From positions 1 through 64,000 of the forward strand of contig JAFYOI010000058.1 in the NCBI GenBank assembly GCA_017560255.1: a stretch of DNA of 64,000 nucleotides, written 5' to 3'. Under the pieces are notes generated by a model that was given only the letters and a program-made list of their open reading frames with translations, was not told the origin of the DNA and did not search any database. Position 1 is the first letter of the stretch. Each line of letters starts with the position of its first letter. Below are positions 8,419 to 16,773 of the stretch, piece by piece. The translations under genes were made by a program, and so were the position numbers. The DNA comes from Clostridia bacterium. Lineage in GTDB: Bacteria > Bacillota > Clostridia > Oscillospirales > Acutalibacteraceae.

Positions 8419-9294
8419 CTATCCCATCAATCCATTCATATCATCGGGAATTTCGGTTTCAATTATTATTTCTCTCTCTGAAACTGGATGGATAAATCTT
8501 ACACTCGCACAGTGAAGTGCCTGCCTTGTAATCCTTTTATCAGCCACGCCGTACATCGTATCACCCACAAGTGCGTGACCGATATGAGAAAAATGCACTC
8601 TAATCTGGTGAGTACGTCCTGTTTCAAGAGTTATTCTTAGTAAGGTTGCGCAATCGGCATTATGCTGCACCGCTTCCCAATGAGTAACCGCCCTATCACC
8701 GTGTTCAGCAACCTCACGGGTAATGAACCTTTCATTACATCTTGCAATAGGCGCATCTATTGTACCGCTTCCGTCAAGCCTTCCGCAAGCAACGGCGTAA
8801 TAGACTTTTTCAACGTTACCCGTCAACCGCGACGCTGAGTATTGATTAATTCCACACACAACAAGCCCGGTAGTATCCCTATCAAGACGATTTATCGGCC
8901 TGAATGCTGCACTCAATCCCCTTTCAGCAAGGTAGGATGCATAAACGTTGGCAAGCGTGTCACCCTGATGATTTCGTGTAGGGTGAACGGGCATAAATGC
9001 GGGTTTGTTAAAAACGATAACGTCATCATCCGCATAAACAACGGGCGCATTAACATCACTAACCAAGGCGGGCGTTTCATCATCGGGAATATTTATCTCC
9101 AGAACGTCTCCGCAACAAATCGGATCAATCGTCCTCGCGTGAAAAGAATTAAGCATAATTCCATCGGGTTGTTTTTTTAAAAGTTTTATCAAACGGGATG
9201 AAAAGCGAAGTTTACCGCGCAGGTACTCCATAACCCTTTTGTCATCAAACTCTTTTTCTATAACGTATTTTAAATTTCTCGACACAGAGTTCAC
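8419..9294 (-). CDS. RluA/RluD-family pseudouridine synthase
   Basis: A 291-residue RNA pseudouridine synthase. It has an N-terminal S4-like segment (RFSSRLIKLLKK, about residues 30-42) and the catalytic motif RLDRDTTGLVV, whose first Asp after RL is the nucleophile in this family. The second family motif LETGRTHQIRVHFSHIGHALVGD follows. The family modifies 23S rRNA or tRNA; the exact target cannot be told from sequence. The GTG start at 9294 lies three bases after the U32 gene stop; there is no strong SD, which suggests coupled translation. A second GTG three codons inside is a possible alternative start. Confidence 0.9.
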   Translation of the reverse strand: MNSVSRNLKYVIEKEFDDKRVMEYLRGKLRFSSRLIKLLKKQPDGIMLNSFHARTIDPICCGDVLEINIPDDETPALVSDVNAPVVYADDDVIVFNKPAFMPVHPTRNHQGDTLANVYASYLAERGLSAAFRPINRLDRDTTGLVVCGINQYSASRLTGNVEKVYYAVACGRLDGSGTIDAPIARCNERFITREVAEHGDRAVTHWEAVQHNADCATLLRITLETGRTHQIRVHFSHIGHALVGDTMYGVADKRITRQALHCASVRFIHPVSEREIIIETEIPDDMNGLMG

Positions 9295-9297
9295 CCA

Positions 9298-10518
9298 TTA
9301 TTTTTCTTTTCTCAACAACGCACCAGCACTAACTGGAACATCGCAAGCAAAACTGAAATCAGACATCGGATTTGGCGCACTTTCAACATAGTTACCATCC
9401 TTATCACGTAAATCAGTAACTTTGATTGAAAACGGTTTTTTCCCCGCTTCAACCACTTCAAGCACGTCGAAATCATAAAACTTATTTCTTTGATTGATAT
9501 AAAGCCTGCCGTTTTCCTGCCTGTTTGCAATGGCAACGACATCCCATTCTCTTATATATCCCCCAGTATCATAAGTCTGTTCACATTCGGGTGTGCCAAA
9601 GAAAAAGCCTGTTGAATATTTACGATGGCTTATCTTTTTAACCTCATCAAGCACCCACTGCTCAGGACGATATTCAAGGGTAGGATTATTTTTAAACCCA
9701 TCAATAGCCATACGATAAGCATAAGTTGAAATTGCCGTATAATAAGCCGATTTCGCTCTACCTTCAATTTTAAAGCAATCTACACCCGCTTGTACAAGTT
9801 GCGGAATATAATCAATCATACACAAATCATTGGCATTTAATATATACGTACCTGTTTCATCTTCGGAAATCGGATAATACATACCGTCGCGTTTCTTCTC
9901 CATAAGAGAATATTCCCATCTGCAAGGCTGAGCGCAGTCACCACGGTTGGAATCCCTGCCTGTCATATAATTGGAAAGCAAGCATCTGCCAGAATAAGAC
10001 ACACACATTGAGCCGTGAACAAACGCTTCAAGTTCCAATTCAGGACTCGTCTTAGCGCGAATTTCCGCAATCTCCACGAGGGAAAGTTCCCTTGCAAGAA
10101 CAACACGCTTTGCGCCCATATTATAAAGCATCTGTGCCGTAAGATAATTCACTACGCCCAACTGAGTTGAAATATGTATATCAACGTCGGGCACGGTCTT
10201 CTTTGCAACATCAAATACACCCAAGTCGGAAATTATAAGCGCATCCACACCGCAAGCCTGTGCATTCTTTAAAAACGCCGGCAAAGCGGCAATTTCATCG
10301 TTTCTTGCAAGTATATTACAAGTAAGATATATTTTAACATTTTTAGAATGAGCATAATCAACCGCCGTTTTCAGTTGTTCAAAGGTGAAATTTGACGGTG
10401 CTGCTCTCATACCAAAAGAATTCCCAGCAAGATAAACGGCATCCGCGCCGAAATCAACCGCGTTATAAAATCTTTCGGTATCGCCCGCAGGTGAAAGCAA
10501 TTCAGGTATCTTCAGCAA
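9298..10518 (-). CDS. U32 peptidase family protein, TrhP-like tRNA hydroxylation factor
   Basis: I choose the TTG at 10518 because AAGGAAGG lies seven bases upstream and it gives the usual N-terminus (MLKIPELLSPAGD); an earlier TTG at 10545 would overlap mltG. The U32 signature is clear: EAFVHGSMCVSYSGRC, then LSNYMTGRDSNRGDCAQPCRW, with the Cys residues that in relatives bind an iron-sulfur cluster. Despite the name, relatives (E. coli TrhP/YegQ, B. subtilis YrrN/YrrO) hydroxylate U34 of tRNA. In B. subtilis mltG, trmR and the two U32 genes are adjacent, and here mltG sits directly upstream, so a tRNA role is likely. No trmR methyltransferase gene is present between them. Confidence 0.88.
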   Translation of the reverse strand: MLKIPELLSPAGDTERFYNAVDFGADAVYLAGNSFGMRAAPSNFTFEQLKTAVDYAHSKNVKIYLTCNILARNDEIAALPAFLKNAQACGVDALIISDLGVFDVAKKTVPDVDIHISTQLGVVNYLTAQMLYNMGAKRVVLARELSLVEIAEIRAKTSPELELEAFVHGSMCVSYSGRCLLSNYMTGRDSNRGDCAQPCRWEYSLMEKKRDGMYYPISEDETGTYILNANDLCMIDYIPQLVQAGVDCFKIEGRAKSAYYTAISTYAYRMAIDGFKNNPTLEYRPEQWVLDEVKKISHRKYSTGFFFGTPECEQTYDTGGYIREWDVVAIANRQENGRLYINQRNKFYDFDVLEVVEAGKKPFSIKVTDLRDKDGNYVESAPNPMSDFSFACDVPVSAGALLRKEK

Positions 10519-10522
10519 AGCC

Positions 10523-11788
10523 CTAACCTTCCTTTCCAACCGCAAACGCTTTGATTACGTTTTCATTATGTTCTGAAAGAGTTTCTGCGTAGTAGTAATT
10601 ACCGAGAATATCGGTAACAAAGAAGTAATAATTTGTATCCACAGGGTACAACACCGCATTGATTGCAGAAAGTCCGGGGTTGCAAACAGCACCAACGGGA
10701 ATACCTACGCATTTATACGTATTATAATTAGAACTATAAGAATTCATTTCAGAAGAATCAACGTTGGGTCTGATATACTGTTCAACGTAATTGATTGTAA
10801 CATCACTTTCAAGTCTGCCCTGCGTTGCCGAAGTATTGTTAAGACGATTATGGAATACGGAAGAAACCTTTACCATTTCCTTGGAGTCACCCGCCTCCAT
10901 CTGAACAATCGACGCGAGAATTACAACTTCATCCAACGTCATTCCCAACTCATCCGCTCTCGCTTTCATTTCATCCGTAAATCGAACCTCAAAGTTGTCA
11001 AGAAAACGCTTTACAACGTTAGCGGCGTTGTCGTTGAGATAAAATTCATAGGTATCGGGGAAAATATAACCCTCAAGTGCTAAATACTTATCGTTATAAT
11101 CAATCTGCTTAACAAAATCATAACCGCTGAAATCAGCAACCTTAATTGCAGCAATAAAATTACTTGCACTGCAGACCCTGTTTTCTTCAAGTTTATTTGC
11201 AATCTGCTCAATAGTATAGCCCTCAGGGAAAGAAATTCTCACCGTTTCGGCAAGCGCAACCCTTCTGATTTCGGAAACGATGTTATCGTATCCGCTTGCC
11301 TGTGACAAATCAAGTGCCACCTGACCACTTTGGAATTTAGTGTTTTCGTAGCGGTGACCTACGTAAAATCTGAATACAGAGGGATATTTGATGACACCCT
11401 TTTCCTCAAGGATTTCACCTATCTCCGCAATCGATGCACTTTCGGGAAGTTCAACGATAATTACTCCCTCTTTTTTCATCATTCCAAGCACATCATCCGC
11501 CGCAGAAAAGCACAAAAGTGCAAGTCCGATTGAAACAACGAGTACGGCAACGGCAATAATAATTCTCACAACAAATCCGCTGTCACCTTTTTTCTTTTTA
11601 CGTATAACAACTTTCTTTTTCGGCTTATTTTCATTTTCATCGGGTTCATAGTGGTCATACTTATCAAGGAAAGACTTATCCACGATTAAGTCATCACCAT
11701 TTTTTGCATCGCACGGGTAATTGAAACCACTCTCGTAATCAGCCTCATCAATATTGATTTCAAACTTCGGTTTACCTTCGTTATTCAT
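10523..11788 (-). CDS. mltG: Endolytic murein transglycosylase MltG (YceG-like)
   Basis: A bitopic membrane protein that cuts nascent glycan strands and sets their length. The N-terminal ~70 residues are cytoplasmic and charged (run of Lys/Arg before the membrane), one membrane helix follows at about 72-96, and the rest is outside. YceG landmarks are LEGYIFPDTYEF and LASIVQMEAGD, where the second Glu of the usual ExE is kept and is the probable catalytic residue. It ends with GIPVGAVCNPGLSAINAVLYP. The ATG at 11788 is better spaced (six bases) from GGAGG than the ATG at 11791. It is first in an operon with the U32, RluD-like and FKBP genes, four bases before the U32 start. Confidence 0.93.
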   Translation of the reverse strand: MNNEGKPKFEINIDEADYESGFNYPCDAKNGDDLIVDKSFLDKYDHYEPDENENKPKKKVVIRKKKKGDSGFVVRIIIAVAVLVVSIGLALLCFSAADDVLGMMKKEGVIIVELPESASIAEIGEILEEKGVIKYPSVFRFYVGHRYENTKFQSGQVALDLSQASGYDNIVSEIRRVALAETVRISFPEGYTIEQIANKLEENRVCSASNFIAAIKVADFSGYDFVKQIDYNDKYLALEGYIFPDTYEFYLNDNAANVVKRFLDNFEVRFTDEMKARADELGMTLDEVVILASIVQMEAGDSKEMVKVSSVFHNRLNNTSATQGRLESDVTINYVEQYIRPNVDSSEMNSYSSNYNTYKCVGIPVGAVCNPGLSAINAVLYPVDTNYYFFVTDILGNYYYAETLSEHNENVIKAFAVGKEG

Positions 11789-11867
11789 CATTATCCTCCA
11801 TCCTTAAAGTAACACTATCCACCACAACGTCATAGAATATTGTATAAAACGTTGCGAGGTGAAAACA

Positions 11868-12005
11868 ATGCTCTGTAATATCTTTGGCAGCAACAACACA
11901 ATCTGGGTTCTTTTGATCATCATTGTCTTGTTGGGTTGTAGCAACTGCAATAATAATTGCGGTACCACTTGGAACAACGACAACTGCGGTTGCGGCTGTA
12001 ACTAA
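11868..12005 (+). CDS. Small Cys-rich membrane protein (45 residues)
   Basis: A 45-codon gene on the plus strand, divergent from mltG, with GAGGTG six bases before the ATG and a hairpin terminator just after the stop. The protein has a hydrophobic stretch TIWVLLIIIVLLG (residues 11-23) and a Cys/Asn/Gly-rich C-terminus with eight Cys in all, ending CGCGCN. Such short hydrophobic plus Cys/Gly-rich proteins occur in Clostridia and resemble the YjcZ-type spore-associated small proteins in layout. A role in the spore or envelope is a guess. A CATAGAATA at 11831 resembles a sigma-K -10 element, which is weak support. Confidence 0.7.
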   Translation: MLCNIFGSNNTIWVLLIIIVLLGCSNCNNNCGTTWNNDNCGCGCN

Positions 12006-12019
12006 CTAAAAACTTAACG

Positions 12020-12052
12020 GAAGCGGCAGTACTGAAAAGTATTGTCGCTTTC
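12020..12052. terminator. Convergent terminator between the small Cys-rich gene and 5-FCL gene
   Basis: An imperfect hairpin (GAAGCGGCAGTACT against AGTATTGTCGCTTTC) lies between two convergent genes. It overlaps the last bases of the 5-formyltetrahydrofolate cyclo-ligase gene by two and is followed by T-rich DNA on the plus side. Confidence 0.7.
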
Positions 12053-12608
12053 ATCCTTTTATAACAACTTTGCAAGCGACGTCGTACTGCTCACATGGTA
12101 AGTCAACATCAGAAAACTCAGCATAACACAAACAAACGGCGATTCCGGTAAAATCACATAAAAAACGGTCGTAATATCCGCCCCCGTAGCCAAGTCTGTT
12201 CCCGTTGCCGTCACAACACAGCGCTGGAACGATACAAAGCGTATTTTCATTGCTTTTATGCCATTCGTCAGCGGTAGTACAATCGGGCTCTAAAATACCA
12301 TATTTACCGCTTTTCAAGTCACCCAATGAATGTATGAGATAAAACCGCATAACACCCTTCTGTTCCATACACTTAGGCACGAAAACACTTTTACCACGCT
12401 TTATCGCATCGGTTATTATTAATTTTGTATCAATCTCATTTTCAGTAGAAACATAACACAAAATCTCTTGCGCACTTTTATAATATTGGCTATTAAATAA
12501 TTGTTGTGCAATATTCAAATCGCGCTCTTTCTTTTCATTCACAGGGATAGCCACTCGCATTGCAGCATACTCCCCGCGCATTTTTTTCTTAATCTGTGCA
12601 ATATTCAT
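12051..12608 (-). CDS. 5-formyltetrahydrofolate cyclo-ligase
   Basis: It converts 5-formyl-THF to 5,10-methenyl-THF with ATP and so keeps folate in circulation. The family motif LGYGGGYYDRFL (near residue 145) and the N-terminal IKKKMRGEY helix, whose basic residues bind phosphate, are both present; length about 185 is normal. I choose the ATG at 12608 because it gives the usual N-terminus; it lies four bases after the upstream GNAT stop. There is no strong SD, so coupled translation is likely. An earlier start at 12647 would overlap the GNAT gene by 35 bases. It is the last gene of the tmk-DUF2156-GNAT operon. Confidence 0.9.
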   Translation of the reverse strand: MNIAQIKKKMRGEYAAMRVAIPVNEKKERDLNIAQQLFNSQYYKSAQEILCYVSTENEIDTKLIITDAIKRGKSVFVPKCMEQKGVMRFYLIHSLGDLKSGKYGILEPDCTTADEWHKSNENTLCIVPALCCDGNGNRLGYGGGYYDRFLCDFTGIAVCLCYAEFSDVDLPCEQYDVACKVVIKG

Positions 12609-12612
12609 AACA

Positions 12613-13242
12613 TCATTCAAACGTAAGCCCCATATATACGCAATCAAACAAAACGGCGTCCTTGCGATTCCTTCTTATCATAAGGTATCGCTCACCGGAC
12701 AAGTTGTCCGAACAGGGGCGATAAACATCCTCTTCTATACCGAATGACAAAGCACAACCTTCGCCGTCACTCCCCCATTCAGCCAAAGCAACCTGACCAC
12801 TATCCAAGTTATTATACAATAAATCACTATCAATAGTCAAATTCTTTTTTATCCTGCGATATTCCTTTTCAAATCCAAATGCCGAATAATAATCGAATAA
12901 AGACTCGCCGCTCGGTCTAATCAACGTGTAATCAATTCCGCTCTGTTCGGAATACTGAGCAGAAAATTTTATTATAGCGTTTGCGTATCCTCTCGAACGA
13001 AAATTCGGGTCAGTACATAGAGCATAAACATAATTCGTTTTATATTCTTTATCTCCATACTTAATTTTAAGTTGAGGTAAAAACATAAACGACACCAACT
13101 CACCGTCAACGTAATACCCCAACGCTTGTTCACAGGGGAAATACTGCAAAAATTGTTCAACACTCTCCCTGCTATCACCGAAAATCTCTATCCATAATGC
13201 AATTATTTTATTTTTGTCAGCCTCGGTCGCAAACTTTATCAT
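12613..13242 (-). CDS. GNAT-family N-acetyltransferase
   Basis: A 209-residue protein with GNAT features: beta4-like YVYALCTDPNFRSRGYANAII (residues 70-90), in which RSRGYA is the R/QxxGxG/A acetyl-CoA loop, then IDYTLIRPSGESLFDYYSAFGFEK as the motif-B strand and the YYxxFGF end typical of the family. The substrate cannot be told. Its ATG follows the DUF2156 stop after one base (TGATATG). Together with the DUF2156 gene, which also has a GNAT-like fold, it makes two acyl- or aminoacyltransferase-like proteins in a row. Confidence 0.85.
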   Translation of the reverse strand: MIKFATEADKNKIIALWIEIFGDSRESVEQFLQYFPCEQALGYYVDGELVSFMFLPQLKIKYGDKEYKTNYVYALCTDPNFRSRGYANAIIKFSAQYSEQSGIDYTLIRPSGESLFDYYSAFGFEKEYRRIKKNLTIDSDLLYNNLDSGQVALAEWGSDGEGCALSFGIEEDVYRPCSDNLSGERYLMIRRNRKDAVLFDCVYMGLTFE

Positions 13243-13243
13243 A

Positions 13244-14128
13244 TCAGTTCCTCAACAAAGCAATATCCTTTTCAAGTAAAATTTCAGGGTAATACGAAAG
13301 TTTTGATTTTCTCAACCCCTCGATCCCCATATCTTCTTCCCTATTAACGTATTTATATGAAGAAAGACAATTCTTGGCAAATTCGTTATTGATAGCAACA
13401 TAAATACCGATTATTTCTGTATTTGCCTTTTCTATATGAGTGCAAAAAACCTCATCGTTAAGAGCCTCTCCCATAGTGAACGCTTCAACCTTACCATCGA
13501 CCCGTAAAAGACCGCCCGTAAATCCAAGCGATTCAAAATTATCGAACGCCGCTTTTACTGCCGCGTACTCATCGTATGCCTCGTCATTTTCGGCATCCTT
13601 ATTTCTAAGCCACACTTCATAAGTTTCAAAGCACTCGTGAAGATTTGATGAATCTATCCTTTCAAAACTCCAATTATAGCGTTTTTGGAAGTTAGAAAGA
13701 TGATTCCTCTTTTTATGGTACTTTTTGCCTGCAAGTAACGCTAAATCCTGAACAGCGTAAATATAGTCGGCAAAATCTCGGTTTTTTACAAAATCAAATC
13801 GACCGGGAAAACTCTCTTCAAGTTCATTCCTCTTATCATCAATAACATTGACAAATTTAAGTTTTTCGCCGTTGTTTTCAGCAAATTCTATAAGATATTC
13901 AATTACCTCTTTAAAATCGCCTTTACCGATAGGAAGAAGATACGCCTTACCACTCTTCATCAGCAAAAAATCCTTATATCTTCCAACTTTAGTGCCAAAA
14001 CTTTCCGCCCACAAGAAGATGTTGCCAAAACCATATTCGCAATTCTTAAACGGTACGCCATCCAGAATTTTCTTTATCCACGCTCTATCCTCAAGTGTAG
14101 GAGTGTGAAAAGCCACAATTTCATCCAT
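13244..14128 (-). CDS. DUF2156 (lysyl-phosphatidylglycerol synthase C-terminal-like) protein
   Basis: A 294-residue soluble protein that matches DUF2156, a double-GNAT-like fold related to the catalytic domain of MprF/LPG synthase. The landmark is LAGKKYHKKRNHLSNF (about residues 131-146), followed by a Glu/Phe-rich region and EDMGIEGLRKSKLSYYPE near the C-terminus, which is strongly conserved in the family. No membrane helices are present, so it is not a complete MprF. The probable substrate is an aminoacyl-tRNA or acyl-CoA, but this is unknown. The ATG overlaps the Tmk stop by one base (TAATG), so the two are translationally coupled. Confidence 0.85.
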   Translation of the reverse strand: MDEIVAFHTPTLEDRAWIKKILDGVPFKNCEYGFGNIFLWAESFGTKVGRYKDFLLMKSGKAYLLPIGKGDFKEVIEYLIEFAENNGEKLKFVNVIDDKRNELEESFPGRFDFVKNRDFADYIYAVQDLALLAGKKYHKKRNHLSNFQKRYNWSFERIDSSNLHECFETYEVWLRNKDAENDEAYDEYAAVKAAFDNFESLGFTGGLLRVDGKVEAFTMGEALNDEVFCTHIEKANTEIIGIYVAINNEFAKNCLSSYKYVNREEDMGIEGLRKSKLSYYPEILLEKDIALLRN

Positions 14129-14811
14129 TATTCTTCCTCTGTTTCATCCTTAATCAAATTATATATCCTATCCGAAATAAATTCGGGAGAATACGGTTCA
14201 TTTCCATCGGAGCAGGAAACAACGTGCCAACCAAGTTTTCCCGCCGCATAAATCGCAGCCTCCCTGCATGCATAGAGATACGAACAATCTCTCTCATGAA
14301 TATCTTTCTTAACTTCATCTCCGTTATACCTCTGCGACATAAGGCGCTGAGAAACATCTATCGGCATATCAAGATAAATAACAAACGACGGTTTCGGTAT
14401 GCCAACTTTTGAATACTCCAAATCCTCAAGCCAGAAAAGATACTCGTCCCATCTTTCTTTGGGCAGTTTCACCATCTGATGTACCGCGTTTGACGTCGTG
14501 TATCTATCCGCAAGAATTGTAACAGCATTATTATAATCGTCGCCCCAATGACGAGTAAAACTTGCAAATCTGTCCACTGTATAAAAAAGCGACGATGCAT
14601 ATGCGCCGATATCGGACGGACTCGAGCCAAACTCACCGCCAAGATACATTTTGACAAGTGTACTTGAGGGGTCGTCATAATCGGGCAATTTTATCTGTCT
14701 GAGTTTAACGTTTTCTTTTTCAAGTCGCGCTTTGAGAAGTTCAATCTGTGTTGATTTTCCGCTTCCATCTAAGCCCTCTATTACAATCAGTTTCCTGTTT
14801 TTTTTACACAT
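14128..14811 (-). CDS. Thymidylate kinase family protein
   Basis: A P-loop nucleoside monophosphate kinase: IEGLDGSGKST (Walker A, about residues 9-19), the FYTVDRFAS segment, and DRYTTSN, which in thymidylate kinases is the DR(Y/S) nucleotide-binding motif. It would phosphorylate dTMP to dTDP. The ATG at 14811 has AAAGGTG eight bases upstream and gives the standard N-terminus; the ATG at 14829 would add six residues that carry the SD. It is first in an operon with DUF2156, GNAT and 5-FCL genes. Clostridia often carry another standard tmk near holB, so this may be a paralog. Confidence 0.88.
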   Translation of the reverse strand: MCKKNRKLIVIEGLDGSGKSTQIELLKARLEKENVKLRQIKLPDYDDPSSTLVKMYLGGEFGSSPSDIGAYASSLFYTVDRFASFTRHWGDDYNNAVTILADRYTTSNAVHQMVKLPKERWDEYLFWLEDLEYSKVGIPKPSFVIYLDMPIDVSQRLMSQRYNGDEVKKDIHERDCSYLYACREAAIYAAGKLGWHVVSCSDGNEPYSPEFISDRIYNLIKDETEEE

Positions 14812-14886
14812 GGTAAACACACCTTTCATAATTTACGTTAAAATTATAACAAGTTAACAAAAAAATTACAATATCAAAAACTTTGT

Positions 14887-14914
14887 TGAAAATACTGACT
14901 TTCGAATGTATAAT
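14887..14914 (+). promoter_or_regulatory. Promoter of zinc-ribbon membrane protein gene
   Basis: TTGAAA (14887-14892) and TATAAT (14909-14914) are 16 bases apart; the start codon lies 30 bases downstream. Confidence 0.65.
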
Positions 14915-14944
14915 GAGTATAGTTATATTCTTGGGAGTGAGATT

Positions 14945-15571
14945 ATGAAAAAATGCAGACAATGCGGTATGCTTTCCGCAGACACCGCCACAGTTTGTCG
15001 TTCCTGTCACGCAAAATTCACCGAAGATGACAAATCCATTGTCGCACCGAGCAAAAAAAATAAAAAAAGCGTTATAAGTATTGTTATGTGCGCAATACTG
15101 TTTCTTTTGATTTTGGGAGTCATTCTTTATCAATCAGGAATTGTAACGTCCTGGATGGAATCCTCAAAAAAAGAAGAAATATCAATCATCGCTGAAGAAT
15201 TTGTAAATGCCGACTTTGAAGGCAACGCTCAAAAAGCATCGGAATATATGTTTGACTCGTATATTAAATATCAGAAGAAAGAGGGCGTAATATTCTTGCC
15301 CGACGGCAAGTACCACAGTGCGTTTTTCTCCGCTTACGCCTCTGACGTTTCAATAGAAGTCTCCTCAATAAACTTTGACTTTATAAAGGACGAGTTTGAT
15401 TACTATAACGGAGAAATTCAAAACAAATACGGAGTTTCGGCAACGGAAATCGTCGCACTTACCGTTGAAGTACAAATCACCGACAAAGATATTGTCAGTA
15501 TGACAACCGTACCGCTGACCGCAATTAAACTTGACGGAAACGAAAGTTGGTTTATAATGCCACTGTTTTAA
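14945..15571 (+). CDS. Zinc-ribbon membrane protein with extracytoplasmic domain
   Basis: A 208-residue protein. Its N-terminus is a zinc ribbon (CRQCGMLSADTATVCRSC, residues 4-21, two CxxC pairs), followed by a basic linker and one membrane helix (about residues 44-66). The remaining ~140 residues lie outside and show an alternating pattern (EEISIIAEEFVNADFEGNAQKASEYM) that resembles an NTF2/DUF4878-like fold; the match is by eye. The ATG at 14945 has GGGAGTGAG ahead of it. Its end overlaps the end of the convergent TIM-barrel gene by four bases. Proteins of this layout are common in Clostridia; no function is known to me. Confidence 0.75.
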   Translation: MKKCRQCGMLSADTATVCRSCHAKFTEDDKSIVAPSKKNKKSVISIVMCAILFLLILGVILYQSGIVTSWMESSKKEEISIIAEEFVNADFEGNAQKASEYMFDSYIKYQKKEGVIFLPDGKYHSAFFSAYASDVSIEVSSINFDFIKDEFDYYNGEIQNKYGVSATEIVALTVEVQITDKDIVSMTTVPLTAIKLDGNESWFIMPLF

Positions 15572-16344
15572 AGATTTTCAACGTACCTGACGCCCTCAAC
15601 AACATCGTCGTCATTATCATAACTATGATTATAAAGTTCAACTATCCAGCTTCTGTGATAGTTGAGCTTTTTTATTTCATTTTTTAAACTCAGCAAATCC
15701 GATGTACCTTTACCGGGAGCAAGGCAATCGTGAGATTCATCGCTGTCACTGACATGAATATGTGTTATCGACTCACCAAGTTCAGAAACGAACTCCATAG
15801 CGGTATGACCGCTTCTGAGCGCCTGCTTCGTGTCAAGCACCATTTTAAACAAATCGTCACCAAGATATTTTTTCATTCTGATAAGAAAATCGGGATGTTG
15901 CGAGCAAAAATCTACAACATTCTCCTGAGCAAGTGTAACGCCGTATTTCCTTGCCTGACCCGCCATTGTGCCAAACCGTTCAAATTTCGCTTCATCGGAA
16001 ATTGTGGATTTATCCCTTGCGCCGTGAAAAACAACAATATCCGCACCAAGTATATTGCATGCTTCATAATATTTCTTATAAAATTCAGCCATATCGTTGA
16101 AACGACGCTCGTAAGACGTAAAAATCATATAATTTTCAGCAAAAGAAGAAAACGGATGAATTGATCTTATTGTAACCCCATACTCGTCGGCAATCTTACG
16201 AAGCCCCTTTAAATATCCTGTTTCCAACTCGGAAAAAGTATTGAAAAATATCTCTGTGTTCTTTATTCCCAACTTTCCCACTTTTTCCAACGCTTCCTCT
16301 GTACTTATCGGGTAAAAGCACGCTATTGACGCACCGAAATTCAT
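15568..16344 (-). CDS. Sugar phosphate isomerase/epimerase-like TIM-barrel protein
   Basis: A 258-residue protein of the xylose isomerase-like TIM-barrel family (AP endonuclease 2 fold). Metal-ligand positions are visible: VVFHGARD (His), TLAQENV (Glu), MVLDTKQA (Asp), ITHIHVSDSDESHDCLAPGKG (His/Asp) and IVELYNH (Glu). This fits a sugar or hydroxypyruvate isomerase or epimerase; the substrate is unknown and there is no sugar gene beside it. The ATG at 16344 has AAGGGGATA upstream. Its stop overlaps that of the convergent zinc-ribbon gene by four bases. Confidence 0.85.
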   Translation of the reverse strand: MNFGASIACFYPISTEEALEKVGKLGIKNTEIFFNTFSELETGYLKGLRKIADEYGVTIRSIHPFSSFAENYMIFTSYERRFNDMAEFYKKYYEACNILGADIVVFHGARDKSTISDEAKFERFGTMAGQARKYGVTLAQENVVDFCSQHPDFLIRMKKYLGDDLFKMVLDTKQALRSGHTAMEFVSELGESITHIHVSDSDESHDCLAPGKGTSDLLSLKNEIKKLNYHRSWIVELYNHSYDNDDDVVEGVRYVENL

Positions 16345-16456
16345 ATCAAATATCCCCTTTCCGTTTTATAGTACATATAACATTATTTACCGCTTGAACA
16401 CGCCTTAAAACAATGATACCATCAATATTGTAAAACTTATAGAAAGGCAATTCAAG

Positions 16457-16717
16457 ATGAGAAAAATAAAAAACGAAGTTGTAAAATCATATAAGAATCT
16501 GAATCCCATTTCCCGATACGCCATAAAATACGGTCTGCTCATATCTTTCGCCGTAATGGCGGCTGCGATTTATCTTTACATACTGTTTTATGGTGATGTT
16601 TCAAACTGGAGAATGGTTCAACTTGCGGATGAAATGGTTGAATCGTCACTTGGATGCTGCTTAGCAACGTTCTTATCCGCACTCATTGCCGAAGCCGTTT
16701 TTCAAAAATATTTATAA
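16457..16717 (+). CDS. Small membrane protein (86 residues), unknown
   Basis: The 86-residue protein has a basic N-terminus and two likely membrane helices (about residues 27-47 and 63-80). AAAGG lies about ten bases before the ATG and a strong terminator follows the stop. A TTGAAC-17-TACCAT promoter-like pair lies about 45 bases upstream. I do not recognise the family. Its neighbours on both sides are on the minus strand, so it is transcribed alone. Confidence 0.6.
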   Translation: MRKIKNEVVKSYKNLNPISRYAIKYGLLISFAVMAAAIYLYILFYGDVSNWRMVQLADEMVESSLGCCLATFLSALIAEAVFQKYL

Positions 16718-16725
16718 ATTTAAAC

Positions 16726-16755
16726 ATAGGCTGCCCTTACATTAGGGCAGCCTAT
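16726..16755. terminator. Strong hairpin terminator, probably bidirectional
   Basis: A 12-bp perfect stem ATAGGCTGCCCT/AGGGCAGCCTAT with a short loop is followed by T-rich DNA on the plus side. It lies between the small membrane gene and the secF-like stop. Confidence 0.85.
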
Positions 16756-16773
16756 AATTTATTTTGTGTTCAA

